Part shown: positions 1 through 11,780 of the stretch, piece by piece
Layout: every line of letters starts with the position of its first letter
How positions within the stretch are numbered: position 1 is the stretch's first letter
DNA from: Dasypus novemcinctus
Taxonomy: Eukaryota; Chordata; Mammalia; Cingulata; Dasypodidae
Length of the DNA: 64,000 bases
Direction of reading: 5' to 3'
NCBI RefSeq assembly: GCF_030445035.2
Contig: NC_080702.1
Span: 13,276,029-13,340,028, forward strand
Notes under the pieces: generated by a model
Databases searched by the model: none
Seen by the model: only the letters and a program-made list of their open reading frames with translations
What the model was told of the DNA's origin: nothing
Made by a program: the position numbers and the translations under genes

Positions 1-158
1 TCAAGTAACCAACTTTTGGTTTTATTTTTCCGTATTATAAATTTGTTTAATATTTTGTTATTTTCTATCTTATTATTTTTATGTTTATTTATTATTGTTG
101 CCCTAAAGATTACACCACTGTTTAGGCCTATTTAATTCTACCATAATTGATAATTGTC

Positions 159-1003
159 TTTTTTTTAAAATAAAAATATCCCCATAGCATTTATTTTGAT
201 CTGGTAATAATGGTAATCAAAAACAATATGAACAATCGTTTTAGAACTATACTTACAAGAAAGGACACCTTAAAAAATTTTACTGACTTCTCAACAACTT
301 GTCACTTCATTTCTAGTAGCAGAGTAATATTATCTCTTTTTAGCAATATCTGGCCCAGCTGTTTCCTTGACTTTCTTTTAGAATGACTCTCTTCTGCATC
401 ATCTAATACGGGTCCATGTACTCATCAACACCAGTAACACACCCCTCTATCCATATATTTACTTGCTCATGGACTTACACCTGAATCCGGGACCACTCTT
501 TTCACTTTTCTGAAAGCGAGGCCGGTACCTCCGCGAGGACGAGGACCCAGTCGGCGGTCAGTAGGGGCTCCCCAAGATCCTGGAAGAGTCCCTTCGGACT
601 CCCTTATTCTCCAGGGGTTTCCTTTGCCTGACCTCTTCCTCCTCCCCCAACCTATAACTCCGAGTCTTACTCTTTACCTAATAAGCCGTCTGCTCTCCAG
701 CCGCCGCTCGCACTCCTGCCCTGCCCACCTCCCGCCGCGGGGTCTTCACCTCAGGCGCTTCCACCGTCTCAGCAGCCCCGGGGGCTGACGGGAGGTGGAA
801 TCACTCCGCTCCCTCTGAACCCAGCTCTGCTGACTCCTGCTTCCCGGCTTCCGGTCTGAACCTTCTGGTCCTGACACTCTGCTTAGGATACCACGAGCTG
901 CACCATCACCGACTGCGCTTTTTGGCCCTGCCCACGGTAAGCCATGGTGGAAGTTCATAAAGACCGGATAAACCCACGCAACACCTCCGAAAGCAACTTC
1001 CGG
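159..1003 (-). pseudogene. SNRPE: SNRPE (Sm protein E) retropseudogene, interrupted
   Basis: SmE is a 92-residue member of the Sm ring that assembles on spliceosomal snRNAs. On the minus strand a start at 945-943 in a good context (ccaccATGG) reads MAYRGQGQK and then a VMVQ motif at codons 13-16, the SmE N terminus. Homology stops at about 898 and resumes at about 523 with a degraded NLIFRYLQN segment, then RIQV, EQVN, IEGC, DEYM and a KSRKQLG block down to about 305, followed by a 3'UTR-like stretch and a short A-run (159-166 on the plus strand). Exons downstream of the break are fused without introns, so this is a retrocopy. A stop at 477-475 replaces the Trp after RIQV, and there is at least one frameshift after DEYM. 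No clear target-site duplication was found. Identity is from memory of the SmE sequence, and the match is strong. Confidence 0.85.
524..897 (-). other. CpG-rich segment inside the SNRPE copy
   Basis: About 374 bp of GC-rich, CpG-dense sequence separates SmE codon 16 from the NLIFRYLQN block. In an AT-rich window this composition is exceptional. The break lies where I would expect the first SNRPE intron, so a retained intron 1 from a CpG-island promoter region is the favoured reading. The two edges carry loosely similar strings (gtggtatcc and gaggtaccg on the minus strand), so an independent insertion is also possible. No coding content was recognised. Confidence 0.6.
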
Positions 1004-1020
1004 AATTAAAAACCGGAAGT
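996..1020 (-). promoter_or_regulatory. Paired ETS-type motifs upstream of the SNRPE copy
   Basis: Two CCGGAAGT cores lie in opposite orientation at 996-1003 and 1013-1020, 51-75 bp upstream of the SmE start codon. Such ETS sites are typical of housekeeping promoters with CpG islands. Whether they are carried-over 5'UTR or promoter DNA, and whether they still act, cannot be told from sequence. Confidence 0.4.
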
Positions 1021-1369
1021 GGCAGTGTCACATTTTGAAACTACTTATATTTGTTTTATAAATAATATCATTTAGATTTATGCACATACTTTTCAATCCT
1101 CTTTATTACTTACTGCATTTTCATGCTTTCATTTGAGATCATTTTCTACCTGTAGAATTCCCCTAAATTTTTCTTTTAGTTTGGACAATTTATTTTCTTT
1201 CTGATGGCATTTCCTTCACTTTAGACGTTGAAGACTGGAAAGTATTTCCTTTGAGCATAAAGTTTTAATGCCTTTTGGCTTCCATCATTTCTGCTGAAAA
1301 GTTCTGAGGCACTGTTCTCCATCCATATCACTTATTACTTAGTGAATACCTTGTTTTGGTAACGGATGG

Positions 1370-1690
1370 TGGTGATGGTAGCACAGCATGGTGAATGTAT
1401 TTAACATCACTGAATTTGGAAGGGGTTAAAACGGAAACTTTTAGTTTGTATATATGCTACCAGAATATAAATTTTTTAAAAACATAGACCTGTGCAACAC
1501 AGTAAACCCTAATGAAAAATATGGATTACAGTTAATAGTATCATTATAATAAGATAGTTTTATTAATTGTAGCAATGATAGCACATTAATACAAAGTGCT
1601 ATTATGGGAAAACTGTGGAGGGAATATATGAGATCATTGTACTTTCTGCATGATTTTTCTGGAACCCTCAACTTTTCTAATTAATAATAA
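1370..1690 (+). mobile_element. Old L1 3'-end remnant
   Basis: The stretch has the pattern of L1M-type 3' ends: an 'attacagttaatagta' block, then 'attgtagcaatgatagcaca', 'attatgggaaaactgt' and a terminal 'gcatgatttttctg' block. The same order recurs at 62560-63060 and, antisense, at 9761-10170. It is heavily diverged and has no coding part. Confidence 0.55.
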
Positions 1691-1695
1691 TAATA

Positions 1696-2146
1696 AAGGA
1701 GTAGGGAGATGGATGTGGCTCAAGCAGTTGGGCCCCCATCTACCTTACAAGAGGTCCAGGGTTCAATGCCCAGGGCCTCCTGGGGAAGACGAGGTGGCCC
1801 ACACAGAGTTCCGGCCCATGGAGGAGTGCCACCCTGCCTGGGAGTGCCACCCTGTGCAGGGTGCTGGTCAACATGGAGAGCTGATGAAGCAAGATGACGC
1901 AACAAAAAGAGACACAGAGGAGAGAGAATAAGAAATGTAGCAGAACAGGGAGCTGAGGTGGTGCAAGAGAATGAGCGCCTCTCTCCCACTCTGGAAGGTC
2001 TCAGGATTGGTTCCCAGAGCTGTCTAATGAGAGTGCAAGCTGACACAGAAGAACACACAGTGAATGGACACAGAGAGCAGACTGGGGGTGGGGGGGGGGC
2101 GAGAGGAAGAAGGGAGAAGTAAACAAATAAATCTTTAAAAAATTAA
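1696..2146 (+). mobile_element. DAS-like SINE, dimeric form
   Basis: The head is tRNA-like: 'gtggctcaagcagttggg' as A box and 'gaggtccagggttcaatgcc' around the B box. A second tRNA-like unit follows near 1955-2020 ('gaggtggtgcaagagaatg' then 'ggtctcaggattggttcc'), so the element is a head-to-tail dimer. The 3' part is the family tail (acacagaagaacacacagtg, cagagagcaga), then a G-run and A-rich end. It is transcribed by RNA polymerase III in principle and depends on L1 for movement. Flanking repeats are not clear. Confidence 0.75.
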
Positions 2147-3055
2147 AGGAATAAAAGAAAAAAGTGGAGGAGAATGTTGAATTCACTACACCCTTTTGTA
2201 CACAACATTTAATCCTCAAGTCCTGGCTTCTTTGAATATTTTCACTATGTCTTATATTTATACTCAGTTTTATGGTTATTCTCCATAGAAGGATTGATCT
2301 GATATAAACTATTCTATCATAGCCAGAAGCAAAAATATATTAACTCTTTGTAAAACTTCAACAGCACTTATCAAAGTTTGAAGCAATATTATATACTGGG
2401 ACAAAAATTAGTGTATCTTTGGCCACTTCTCATAATAATATAGATTCAGATAAATTGGAAGTTGGAAGATCTCTAAACCCAAATTGATAATCAATTTATT
2501 TATTATGAATATGGGAGGAGAACTTACAGGATTTGGAATAAAAGAAGTTACTTTTACATCCCTGTGATAAGAGTCACAAGCTCTGGGAACAAGACCAATC
2601 CCAGACACAAACTTTTTGAGTGTTAGTTTTTAACTCAAAAGGGCAATAATAATAAATGGGATTGAGTTCTTTACATTAAAATACTTTGTAAATTGGAATG
2701 CAAAAAATAAATATGGGATAGAACCTCTTGTCATGTCAAATAAATACAAAAAGTTTAAAAGTTGGTCTATGCAAGAAGAAATAGAAAACCTGAAACAAGA
2801 GATTGAGTTAGTAATAAAAATTTTCCCTCCAAGTAAATCCCAGACCCAGATGGCTTTACTGGTAAATTTTACAAAAATTTAAAGAAGAATTAGAAACAAC
2901 TCTTCAGAAACTCTTCCATAATACTTCTCCACTCATTCTTTAAGGTATTTCTTACTCTGATGACAAAATCAGGCAAAGATACCACAAAAAAGAAAACTTG
3001 AGAACTCCTACCACTTATGAAGATAGACATCAATATCCTCAACAAAACAGTGTAC

Positions 3056-3700
3056 TGAGCCAGACACAAAAGGACAAATACTGTTTGATTGTGCTATTGT
3101 GATCTAAATATACTCTGTAAACTCATGGAGTTAATAATTTGAATATAGGTCACCAGAAAATAGAAGAGGGTAGAGAATGGAGAGCTGAGGGTTAATCTGT
3201 GCAGAACTGGTAAAAAGGTTATTTGTCAATCTTTGGAAATGAATAGATATGGTGAAAGCATATCATGGTGTTTGTAACTAGCAGTGCATTGTATGGGTAT
3301 GAGAGTGGTTGAAAAGGAAAATCTAAGGTCATGTATATTACTAGATGGAAAGCTAAAAACTGTAACATAGGACACTATAAGATAGTAAAACCTCATGGAA
3401 AACACCAATATGGGAGATATTGAATATGTAAGACTGTTCTACAAAATATAAATACAAATATATTAGAGAGAAAGAAAAAGAACAGCAGTTACGTAGTAAG
3501 GCAGGCAAGGCATAGAGAGATTGAGAGGTGATGAGTTTTGTTTGTTAATTTGTTTATTATTATGGGAAATATAGTGAAAGTGGTCTGGGAGTGATTGGGG
3601 TGATGAATGCACAAACGTGATTACACAGAGTACCACTGATTGTACTCCTTGGATGGATTTTTGCTTTGTCACATGTATCAATAAAATTGGGGAAAAAATG
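3056..3700 (+). mobile_element. L1 3'-end fragment inserted in older L1 ORF2
   Basis: It opens with 'cagacacaaaaggacaaata', the usual junction of ORF2 and 3'UTR, and closes near 3600-3690 with 'ggggtgatgaatgcac' and 'atcaataaaattgg', the usual end of L1M-type 3'UTRs. Reverse-transcriptase sequence continues after it. The exact left edge is uncertain. Confidence 0.5.
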
Positions 3701-4754
3701 ACAACACTGCACTAAGAAGCTGAGTGCAGCACCATATAAAAATGATTTCACACCATAACCAAGTAGGATTTATACCAGGGATGCAAAGTTGGTTTAAGAC
3801 TCAAAAATCAAGTCATGTAATATACCATTATCAATAGGGTAAAAAAATAACATGATCATCTCAATAGATGTAAAAAAAGCATTTCACAAAACTCAACACC
3901 CTTTCATAATAAAAGACACTCAACAAACTAGGAATTGAAGGGAAATTCCTCAGCCTGTTAAAGAGCGTCTATAAAACCCCACAGCTAATATCATACTTCA
4001 TGGTGAAAGACTGGATGCTTTCCTTCTAAGATAAGGAAAAAGACAATGACGTTCACTCTCATTACTTTTCTTCAGCATTGTGCTGAAGGTTCTAACCATG
4101 GTCATTATTCAAGAAAAAGAAATAAAAGGCACAAATTGTAAATGAGACATATAGCTAGCTCAGTTTGCAGATTACATGATATTGCATATAGAAAGTCCTA
4201 AGGAACCCACTAAAAACCATTTGACTGAATAAACAAGTTCAGCAAGTTTTCATGATAAAAGCTCAATATATAAAACTTAATTGTAGTTCTATACATTGCA
4301 ATGATCAATCTGAAAAAGAAATTAAGGAAACAGATTCATTTACAAGAGCATGAAAAAACCACAGGTTAAATTTAACAAAATAGGTGCAAAATGTGTACTC
4401 TGAAAACCACAAAAGACTTTGAAAGAGAATTTAAAAGCTCTAAATAAATGAAAGTATATCTTATGTTCATGGATCGAAAAATTTAATATTAATATGATGG
4501 TAACACTCCCCAAACTGATCTACAGTTTCAACACAATCCCTATCAGAATGTCATCTTACTTATTTCTAAAAATTGACAAGTTGATTCTAATATGTATATG
4601 GTATTGGAAGGGACCCAGAATACTAGAATATCCAAAACAATCTTGAAAGAGAAAGCAGAACAGGAAAACCCACACTTCCTGATTTAAAAACTTCCCAGAA
4701 AGCAACAATAATCATGATCATGTGGTACTGGTATAAGGATAGACAATTGAGAGT

Positions 4755-5212
4755 TGTGGTGGTTTGACGCTGTGTATGCCTCCCAAAAAATATATTCCTA
4801 AATTTAATCCATTCCTGTGGGTGTGAATGCATTTTGAGTAGGACCATTTGATGAGGCTACTTCAGGTAAGGTGTGACCCACCTCAATCAGGATGAGTCTT
4901 AATCCTATACTGGAGTCCTTTATAAGAGAATGAAATTGAGACTGACAGAGATAAAGCCACAGGAAGCAAGAAGCTGAAACGGAACCTGAAAGAGACCAGG
5001 AGACTCCATCACATGCCTAGCAGTGTCACAGAGGAATCAAGGGTCCCTAGCAGCCAGCCCCAGAATGCCACAGTCTTCAGGGATAAAGCACTGCATTGAT
5101 GATAGCTTGATTTGTACTTTTTCCAGTCTCAAAACTATGAGTGAATAAATTCCCATTGTTTAACCTGACCCATTTCATGGTATTTGCTTAAACAGCCTAG
5201 GAAACTAAAGCA
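4755..5212 (+). mobile_element. MaLR/MLT1-like solo LTR
   Basis: The 458-bp element starts TGTGGTGG, ends AAAGCA and is flanked by the 5-bp repeat agagt (4750-4754 and 5213-5217). Internal order matches MaLR-type LTRs: a 'cctcccaaaa' 5' block, 'cctttataagagaatgaaat', an 'agataaagccacaggaagc' block, then 'gtgaataaattcccattg' with a polyadenylation signal and a 'gtatttgcttaaacagccta' end. There is no internal retroviral sequence. A second copy of the same family lies at 11896-12377 in the opposite orientation. The family name is inferred from structure. Confidence 0.65.
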
Positions 5213-6545
5213 AGAGTCAAGAAATAAACCCTCACACTTATGGTCAACTATTTTTGACAAGGGTACCAAAAACATTTAGTGGAGAAATAATAGGATTTTC
5301 TACATATTATGCTGGGACACCTGGATAACCACATGCAAAAGAATGAAATTGCACCCCTACCTTATATGGATACAAATATTAACCCCAAATTGATCAAAGA
5401 CCTAAATATAATAGTTAAAACTATAAAATGTGTCCTCTTAGAAGAAAACATAGGTATAAATCTTTGTCATCTTGGAGTAGGCAAGGTTTCTTAGATATCA
5501 CACCCAATGCAAATGCAACGAAGAAAAGAATAGATAACTGGATAGTGTAAAAACAAAATTTTTAACTGTGTATCAAAGGACACCATCAAGAAAGTAAAAA
5601 GACAATCCACAAAGTAGGATATAATATACAAAAAACGTATCTGATAAGGGAATTATATCTAGAATATATAAATAGCTCTTAAAGATCAATAATAAAAAGA
5701 CAAATGATCAATTAAAAGAATGTTCAAAGGATATGAATTAACATTTCACCAAAGAACACATACAAATGGCCAGGAAGCACATGCAAATTGCTCAACACTG
5801 TTAGTTATCAAGGAAATGGAAATCAAAACCATAATAAGATACCACCTCATACTTACTAAGATGGGTATAAACAAATATTGAGATAATTACAAATGTTAAC
5901 AAGGATGTGGGGAAATGAGAACACTAAAACACTGCTGGTAAGAAAGTAAAATGGTGCAGCCACTTTGGAAAAAGTCTAGTAGTTCCTCAAAAGGTTAAAC
6001 AGAATTACCATTTGACCCAGGAATTCTTCTCCTAGATAAATACCAAAGAGAAATGGAATCATGGCCACAAAAACACTTGTATCAGTATGTTCATAGCAAC
6101 ATTATTCATAATAGAGAGTAGAAACAATGCAAATGTTATCAACTGATGAATAAACAGAATGTGTTATATATAGCCATATAATAGAATATTATGCAGCAAT
6201 GAAAAGTACTGATACACTATATAACATAGACGAACCTTAAAAATATTAAGTGAACAAAGCAAGTTACAAAAGACCACATATTAAATGATTCCATTCATAT
6301 GAAATGTCTGGTATACGCAAATCTATAAATACAAAATGTAGATTAGTGATTTCCTAAGGCTGAGGGATAGAGATCAATGATTTGCAGAGTGATACCTAAA
6401 AGGCACAGGGTCTCTTTTTGGGGTGATAAAGCTCTAAAATTGATTGTATTGACGGTCATGCAACTCTGAGGATATACTGAAAGCAACTGAATTATACATT
6501 TTAAATGAATGACATTTATGGCATGTGGATTATATCTCCATAAAG

Positions 6546-9402
6546 CATTGCAAAAACAAAACACACTCATATGGTACATGTGCTTAGCACCGGGGCTAAG
6601 TGCTATGAGCATTTAAAATATATTAGTTCCTTGTTTTTGAGATGTATTGTAAAAGCTATAGAAGGAATACACACACTTATGTATACGTATTTTAAATACT
6701 AGCAAACATATTTCCCACATTACTTAGACCTGAATCAAGTTTTATTTTATCTTAACATGTCTAAAATGTCTAAAATTAGGATAGATCTTATAATCAATGT
6801 ATTATTTAATGTAGATTGTCACTTCTTATAAGAACTTATGAGTCATCCTTGAAAATTTAGAAACAAAATAAAGCTGAGGACTGTAATAGAAAATAATTTG
6901 TATTATGTAGGTCTAATCTTATTGCAAATTCACACAAGAAGTTCTGAAATGGTCAAAGAAGACTTCGTGGGGTTTATTTTCAAATAGGTGTTTGAAGAAT
7001 GGACAGTGTAGGTGTTTGGGGGAAAAAAACAAGAAAGCAATTTCAGGCACTTTTTATATAATTTCTACTCATTCCTTATACTTTCATTACCTTTGTTTCT
7101 ACTTATGTGCTCTTAATTTTAGCCATACTTGAAACATATATCTCCTCCATAAAAGCATACAAATAAAGAATGAGTTCCATGTTTTTTCTTTCATAAGTCA
7201 CACATATTTCCAATACAAATATCTGTGCATCATTCAAGATAAAGATGATGAAAATATAGCAGTTTTTTTAGCTAAAGGGTGAGGACTCACAAGGACTCTG
7301 ATAGTTTACTTTTTCCTATGTAAGCAATAATTACATTTATAGGAAATCCAAATGCATAAAATGATTTTACATTTTACACAATTTTATATCCCTAGCTACA
7401 AAGATGAACATGCCACAAAACAACACAGGATAAGCCCAGGCATTATTTCCTTTAACGCTAGACAGAATCGTTAATTGTTGAGAGCTGAGGCTCATTTCAA
7501 AATCCAAACTCTTGTCAATTACAATATGTTTAGACTTTGTGCATGTCTAGTAATCTCTTTGAGTCTCAATTTTCTCATCTTAAAGTAAGGATAATAATAA
7601 TAATATCTAGCTGTGGAAAAATGGATTTGTTTTCATGGTCACCTTAGAACTCAGTATTAAAACTACCCTGATAAAAGACTATTAGACCAAAGCATAGGAA
7701 GACTTCAGGAAAATGGACTTTATGGAGAACAAGAAAACTGGAGGAAACAATAAATCTACTTTCTGGTTTCAGATAATAATATGGACTTGATTCTCCTAAG
7801 TTCGATTCAGGAATCAGGAGAGTCCATGAATGTGAACATTTCTTTAAGAGAATGCACATATTATTTGTGTAACTTTCTGAATGACACAGAAGACCAGAGT
7901 GTTTGTTAAAGGGCTGTGCTGCATCAAAGATTCTCAGGTCTGGCAGGATACTCCCTTGTTAATAAAGGCTGGGTGACTCCAGTTAGGGGCTCTGGAACAC
8001 ATGGGAACTATGCTGAGATATGCAGGCATCTGATTCTGCTCTCCCTCAGCATCCACCACACTTTCCCAAAGATTCTGCATCCTTGACTAATTCAGGATCA
8101 CAATCTAACCTACAAGGAAGCTTGTGTTAGTTCTGGTTTCTTCATAAGACCTCTAACTTCATAGCTGATTGTCTGCACACAATGGTATAGTGCATTTAAA
8201 GTACCTGATTTAGAGTAAAGTCCTAAATAAATACTAAATAAGACTACGATGAAGGTAAGGATGCTGATTTTGTAATGAACAGACTCATAAATGATGACAG
8301 CATTCTATTTTGGTGGATAATCAATAAGACATGATTTGGATGATGTCCCCCTTATCCCTTAAAAAGATATCACTGGCATGAAAGAAAAGGGATTTTAACC
8401 AGTCATGGAGCATCTTGATTTCCTAATTTCATGATGATTTTGAACTAAGATAGTTAAAGTTAATTTGGTAGTCCAGAAATTACCCAAGAAACAGTTTTCC
8501 CCTTCTCTTTAACATAAAAATTGAGTTCTGGATATTAAAATAAGTTGGTGTTCTTTAACACTTGACAAGAAATCTGGTCATTTTTGTAATTAAGAGAGAT
8601 TCTGTGTCAGCAACAATTTTTAAATACAGAAGCAGTTCACTTATTAGTAGACAACCTCACAAGATCATGTAGGACATATCATTAGAGGAGAGCTAAAAGC
8701 CCCAAGAGTGAAAGTATCACGTAGAGATGAATTCACTCACCTTCTGCCTCTGTCTCCTCTTGCGTTGCCATTACCAGCATTGTGGTCATGGGCAAATTAC
8801 CTATCCTGCTTGTAAAATTGGTAATGTAAAAGTTAATTCATAAATTTCACAGGAATTATAATTTTCACTATTATAATTGTTGTTTAGATACCTTCATTAA
8901 AAAGAAAGAGGAAAAGGAAGACTAGATTTAGGAAGCCATGGCCTGCTACTCATCTTCCTTTCTAGCTTCTTTTCAAATCCCCCTCAACTCCTTCTACATT
9001 ACAGATGCATCAAAATATGAATTGCTCCCTAATTATATCCTAACACAAATACAAATATTTTCTTAAGCATCAACTAGCTTCCAGGACACCAAAGTAAAAC
9101 AATGATACAACTTGGATCCTGTCCTTAAAGAGTTTACAATCTGGGAAAGACCAATATTATACCATTGTTTACATTGCCCCTTTAATCTGAACATAATTAT
9201 CTACTACCATCTCCACTCAGGAAACATTTTCCAACACACCCAAATAGTCTGAATCTACATGGCCTCCTTTTCTGGTAACAGTTGTTTTTTCTTTCATTGT
9301 AGCACTTAGACCTTGGGATATACAAAAAAGTTAGTCATATATGTATTAAATTCCATTATGGAAAACATGGTGTCTTTATCTTTGGATCTTATTTATTTCT
9401 TT
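6546..9402. other. Unassigned AT-rich DNA
   Basis: Apart from one MIR piece near 7520-7612 and a possible MIR-like 3' scrap near 8180-8250, I recognise nothing here. There are no long frames and no splice-flanked exon candidates that I could support. Confidence 0.4.
7520..7612 (+). repeat. MIR SINE fragment
   Basis: The order 'tctctttgagtctcaatttt', 'ctcatctt' and 'aaggataataataataat' is the MIR core region. It is an ancient mammalian repeat, truncated at both ends. Confidence 0.6.
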
Positions 9403-9412
9403 CATTTAGCTT

Positions 9413-9750
9413 TTTTTTTTTAATTGATTTTGTAAAAATATTACATTAAAAAAATATGAGGTCCCATTCAACCCTACCACCCCCACCCCACCACTCCCCC
9501 CCCAGCAACCCTCACTCCCATTATCATGACTCATCCATTGCACCTGGTAAGTACATCTCTGGGCATCTCTGCACCCCATGGTCAATGGTCTACATTATGG
9601 CCCAAACTCTCCCACATTCCATCCAGTGGGCCCTGGGAGGATTTACAATGTCCGGTGATTGCCCCTGAAGCACCATCCAGGGCAACTCTAAGTCCCAAAG
9701 GCGCCTCCACATCTCATCTCTTCCTGCCATTCCCCATACCCATCAGCCAC
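9413..9750 (-). mobile_element. L1 3'-end fragment (module B type)
   Basis: In antisense it matches the last 340 bp of the full L1 at 27100-27450, including the 'gaggtcccattcaaccc' terminal block and the G-rich stretch seen here as C-runs. It is flanked by the 10-bp duplication catttagctt (9403-9412 and 9751-9760) next to a T-run, the reverse complement of the A tail. This is a severely 5'-truncated L1 insertion. Confidence 0.85.
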
Positions 9751-9760
9751 CATTTAGCTT

Positions 9761-10170
9761 ATTTTTTATGAGAAGTTGTAGATTTACAGAAAAATCATGC
9801 ATAAAATACAGAGTTCTCATCTACCACCCTGTTGTTAACATAGTGGGGTACATTTGTTACAATTCATGAAAACAGTTTTATAATCGTACTATTAACTATA
9901 ATCCCTTGTTTACATTAGGATTCTCTATTTGCATTACATAGTTCTACGTAATTTTTATTCTAGTAACATATTATACAACCTAAAATTTCCCCCTTTTGGC
10001 CATATTCAAATACATAATTCTGTGCTATTTTTTCCTGCCTCTCCAGTATCACTCTCAGCCATATCTATCAGTAGACATTACACATACATATATCCACATG
10101 CATCCAAATTATGATGTAGTGTTTACCTTTTCACATTTTCCAAAACACTTTCTCTGCATCTCTCTTTCAA
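9761..10170 (-). mobile_element. Old L1 3'-end remnant, antisense
   Basis: Antisense 'agaagttgtagatttacag', 'atcatgcataaaatacag' and 'ggggtacatttgttacaatt' are the reverse complement of the 3'-end pattern at 1370-1690. The L1 tail at 9413-9750 inserted into its edge. Confidence 0.55.
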
Positions 10171-10290
10171 TCTCACAATAATTTCCAAAATGTGTGAATG
10201 TGAAAGAGAAGAATGCTTGAATAACTTCCCAAAGCACCAAAATATCAAGCTGGAGAGACTAGAACAAAAGACTTCCAACTCCTGCTGCAG

Positions 10291-10316
10291 TTTTTTGTTT
10301 TGTTTTGTTTTGTTTT
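10291..10316. repeat. (TTTTG)n microsatellite
   Basis: About five units of a TTTTG/GTTTT pentamer. Confidence 0.9.
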
Positions 10317-11780
10317 CTTACCATTATCTCATTGCTTTCTAAATGCTCTTATACCTTGTCAATTTTCAGATGGGCGTTGAAGAAACATTTAGAAGTTTTG
10401 GAGGTTAGAAATGAGAAAGAACAGAAGAGTGGAAGATTTACTGCCTTTGTGAAAAGGATGAAAAGGCTACTGTTAATAAATCAGAACGCTAAATTCTAAA
10501 AGCAATTCTAGTCACTAACCTCTGGCACTGTTTACCTACAGAAATATGAACTAAGTCAACATCTTACACCTCTGTGAGTGGCGACTTTTGCTTTTGTGTT
10601 GGTAGCACTCTGTTTATGTGGTCCCATCATCACCCATTAGTGAACCTTAAGAAATCACTTAATATGTTCTTAAGTGACATTACTGATTTCCCTACTTCAA
10701 TACATATGACTATCATTGTACGAAAGAAGTACTAGTCAAGCTCTAGTTCAAAGAGCTCTCACTAAATATTCTCCTCTCTCAGCAGTGTGTTTCTTCCTGG
10801 AGAAGGAGGTCACCTGGGCAGATTCAAGTGAGTGATCTTAGCCTGAGTTCATGAATTGGTATCTGTGATCCAACAGACGTTTTCTATCATTTAATTTTTT
10901 TTTTTGGAAATTATGTCTGATTTAAACAATTATTTCTTAACATATATGACTTACTAGTCGATGCTGGTTTTAGACACAAGGTACACTTTGAAAAAGGATT
11001 TGGGCCAGGAGAGAGGTATACAACTGCCTAAGAGATCATGTTTCCAAAGATTAGACATGAGATTTTCCTGAATTCCATTGACCTTTGTTTCTTTACCTGG
11101 CCAGGACCCCCACAGTCGTTTGGATAATCCTACCCAGTGAAGCAAGAACTTTGCACTGATTCTGAGCTCATCACTTCCCCTAAAGTTCAGGGTGCCAAAG
11201 GGAAAGATATATTGTCCCCCCAGAATGCCTTTGTAGCCTGGGAAGAAAGAAGGAGCAAGAGGACTTTTTTTAAAATAAGAAGGTATCCCTATCCATTTAA
11301 AAATTTACTAGGTTCAAAATGTAGTCTCTGTACCTGCTAAATGTTCTTTATTTCTTCTTCATTAGTTTGTACATATACCTTCTAAAAGGATCTTAGTCAC
11401 CAGGTGGCTATTCCAAGCTCTCCTAAGTTTTAATTATCAATTCACATGATAGATCTAAAACCAAGTGCCAAACCAGATTTACTGCTGTAGGGACAAGGCT
11501 GTGTGCATAAACTATCGACCTTGTTGGCCAACTGGCAGCTCTCTTTGCACACTCTTCCAATTACTTCCAGGTCATTAGGCCCATCTTGAGTAGATATTTT
11601 ACTGTCATTGTGAAAAGGAGTATAATGACATTCAGTGATTTCAAGATTAGAGCAATAAAAGGGACAGTGGAAAGGGTCAATGAGAAAGACATCTAGGCAT
11701 TGAATTTAAGCTAAATTTTATAAGAAAAGTTTTAAGAAGAAAATCAGCATTTCTATACATTATTGGTAGATTTGTTCCAA
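10317..11780. other. Unassigned DNA
   Basis: No repeat family, exon or RNA was recognised. A T-run lies near 10893-10903. Short open frames here (for example 10305-10499) show no family features. Confidence 0.35.

Larger units (their letters stand above)
2740..6545 (+). mobile_element. Ancient L1 remnant (ORF2 and 3' end), interrupted
   Basis: Pieces at about 2740-3055, 3705-4750 and 5217-6545 align in order with L1 ORF2. Visible landmarks are 'ccagatggctttactgg', the reverse-transcriptase block before 'aagcatttcacaaaactcaacaccc', the 'gtggtactggtataagga' block near 4720, and the C-terminal 'accacctcatacttac' block near 5845. The end at about 6410-6545 ('ctaaaattgattgtattgac ... ttatatctccataaagc') matches L1MA-type 3' ends. 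All frames are broken. It is interrupted by an L1 3' fragment at 3056-3700 and a solo LTR at 4755-5212, so it is older than both. Confidence 0.75.

Noticed and set aside
746-958. 70-residue minus-strand frame starting at 958
   Set aside because: The true SmE start lies at 945 in another frame. This frame only overlaps it.
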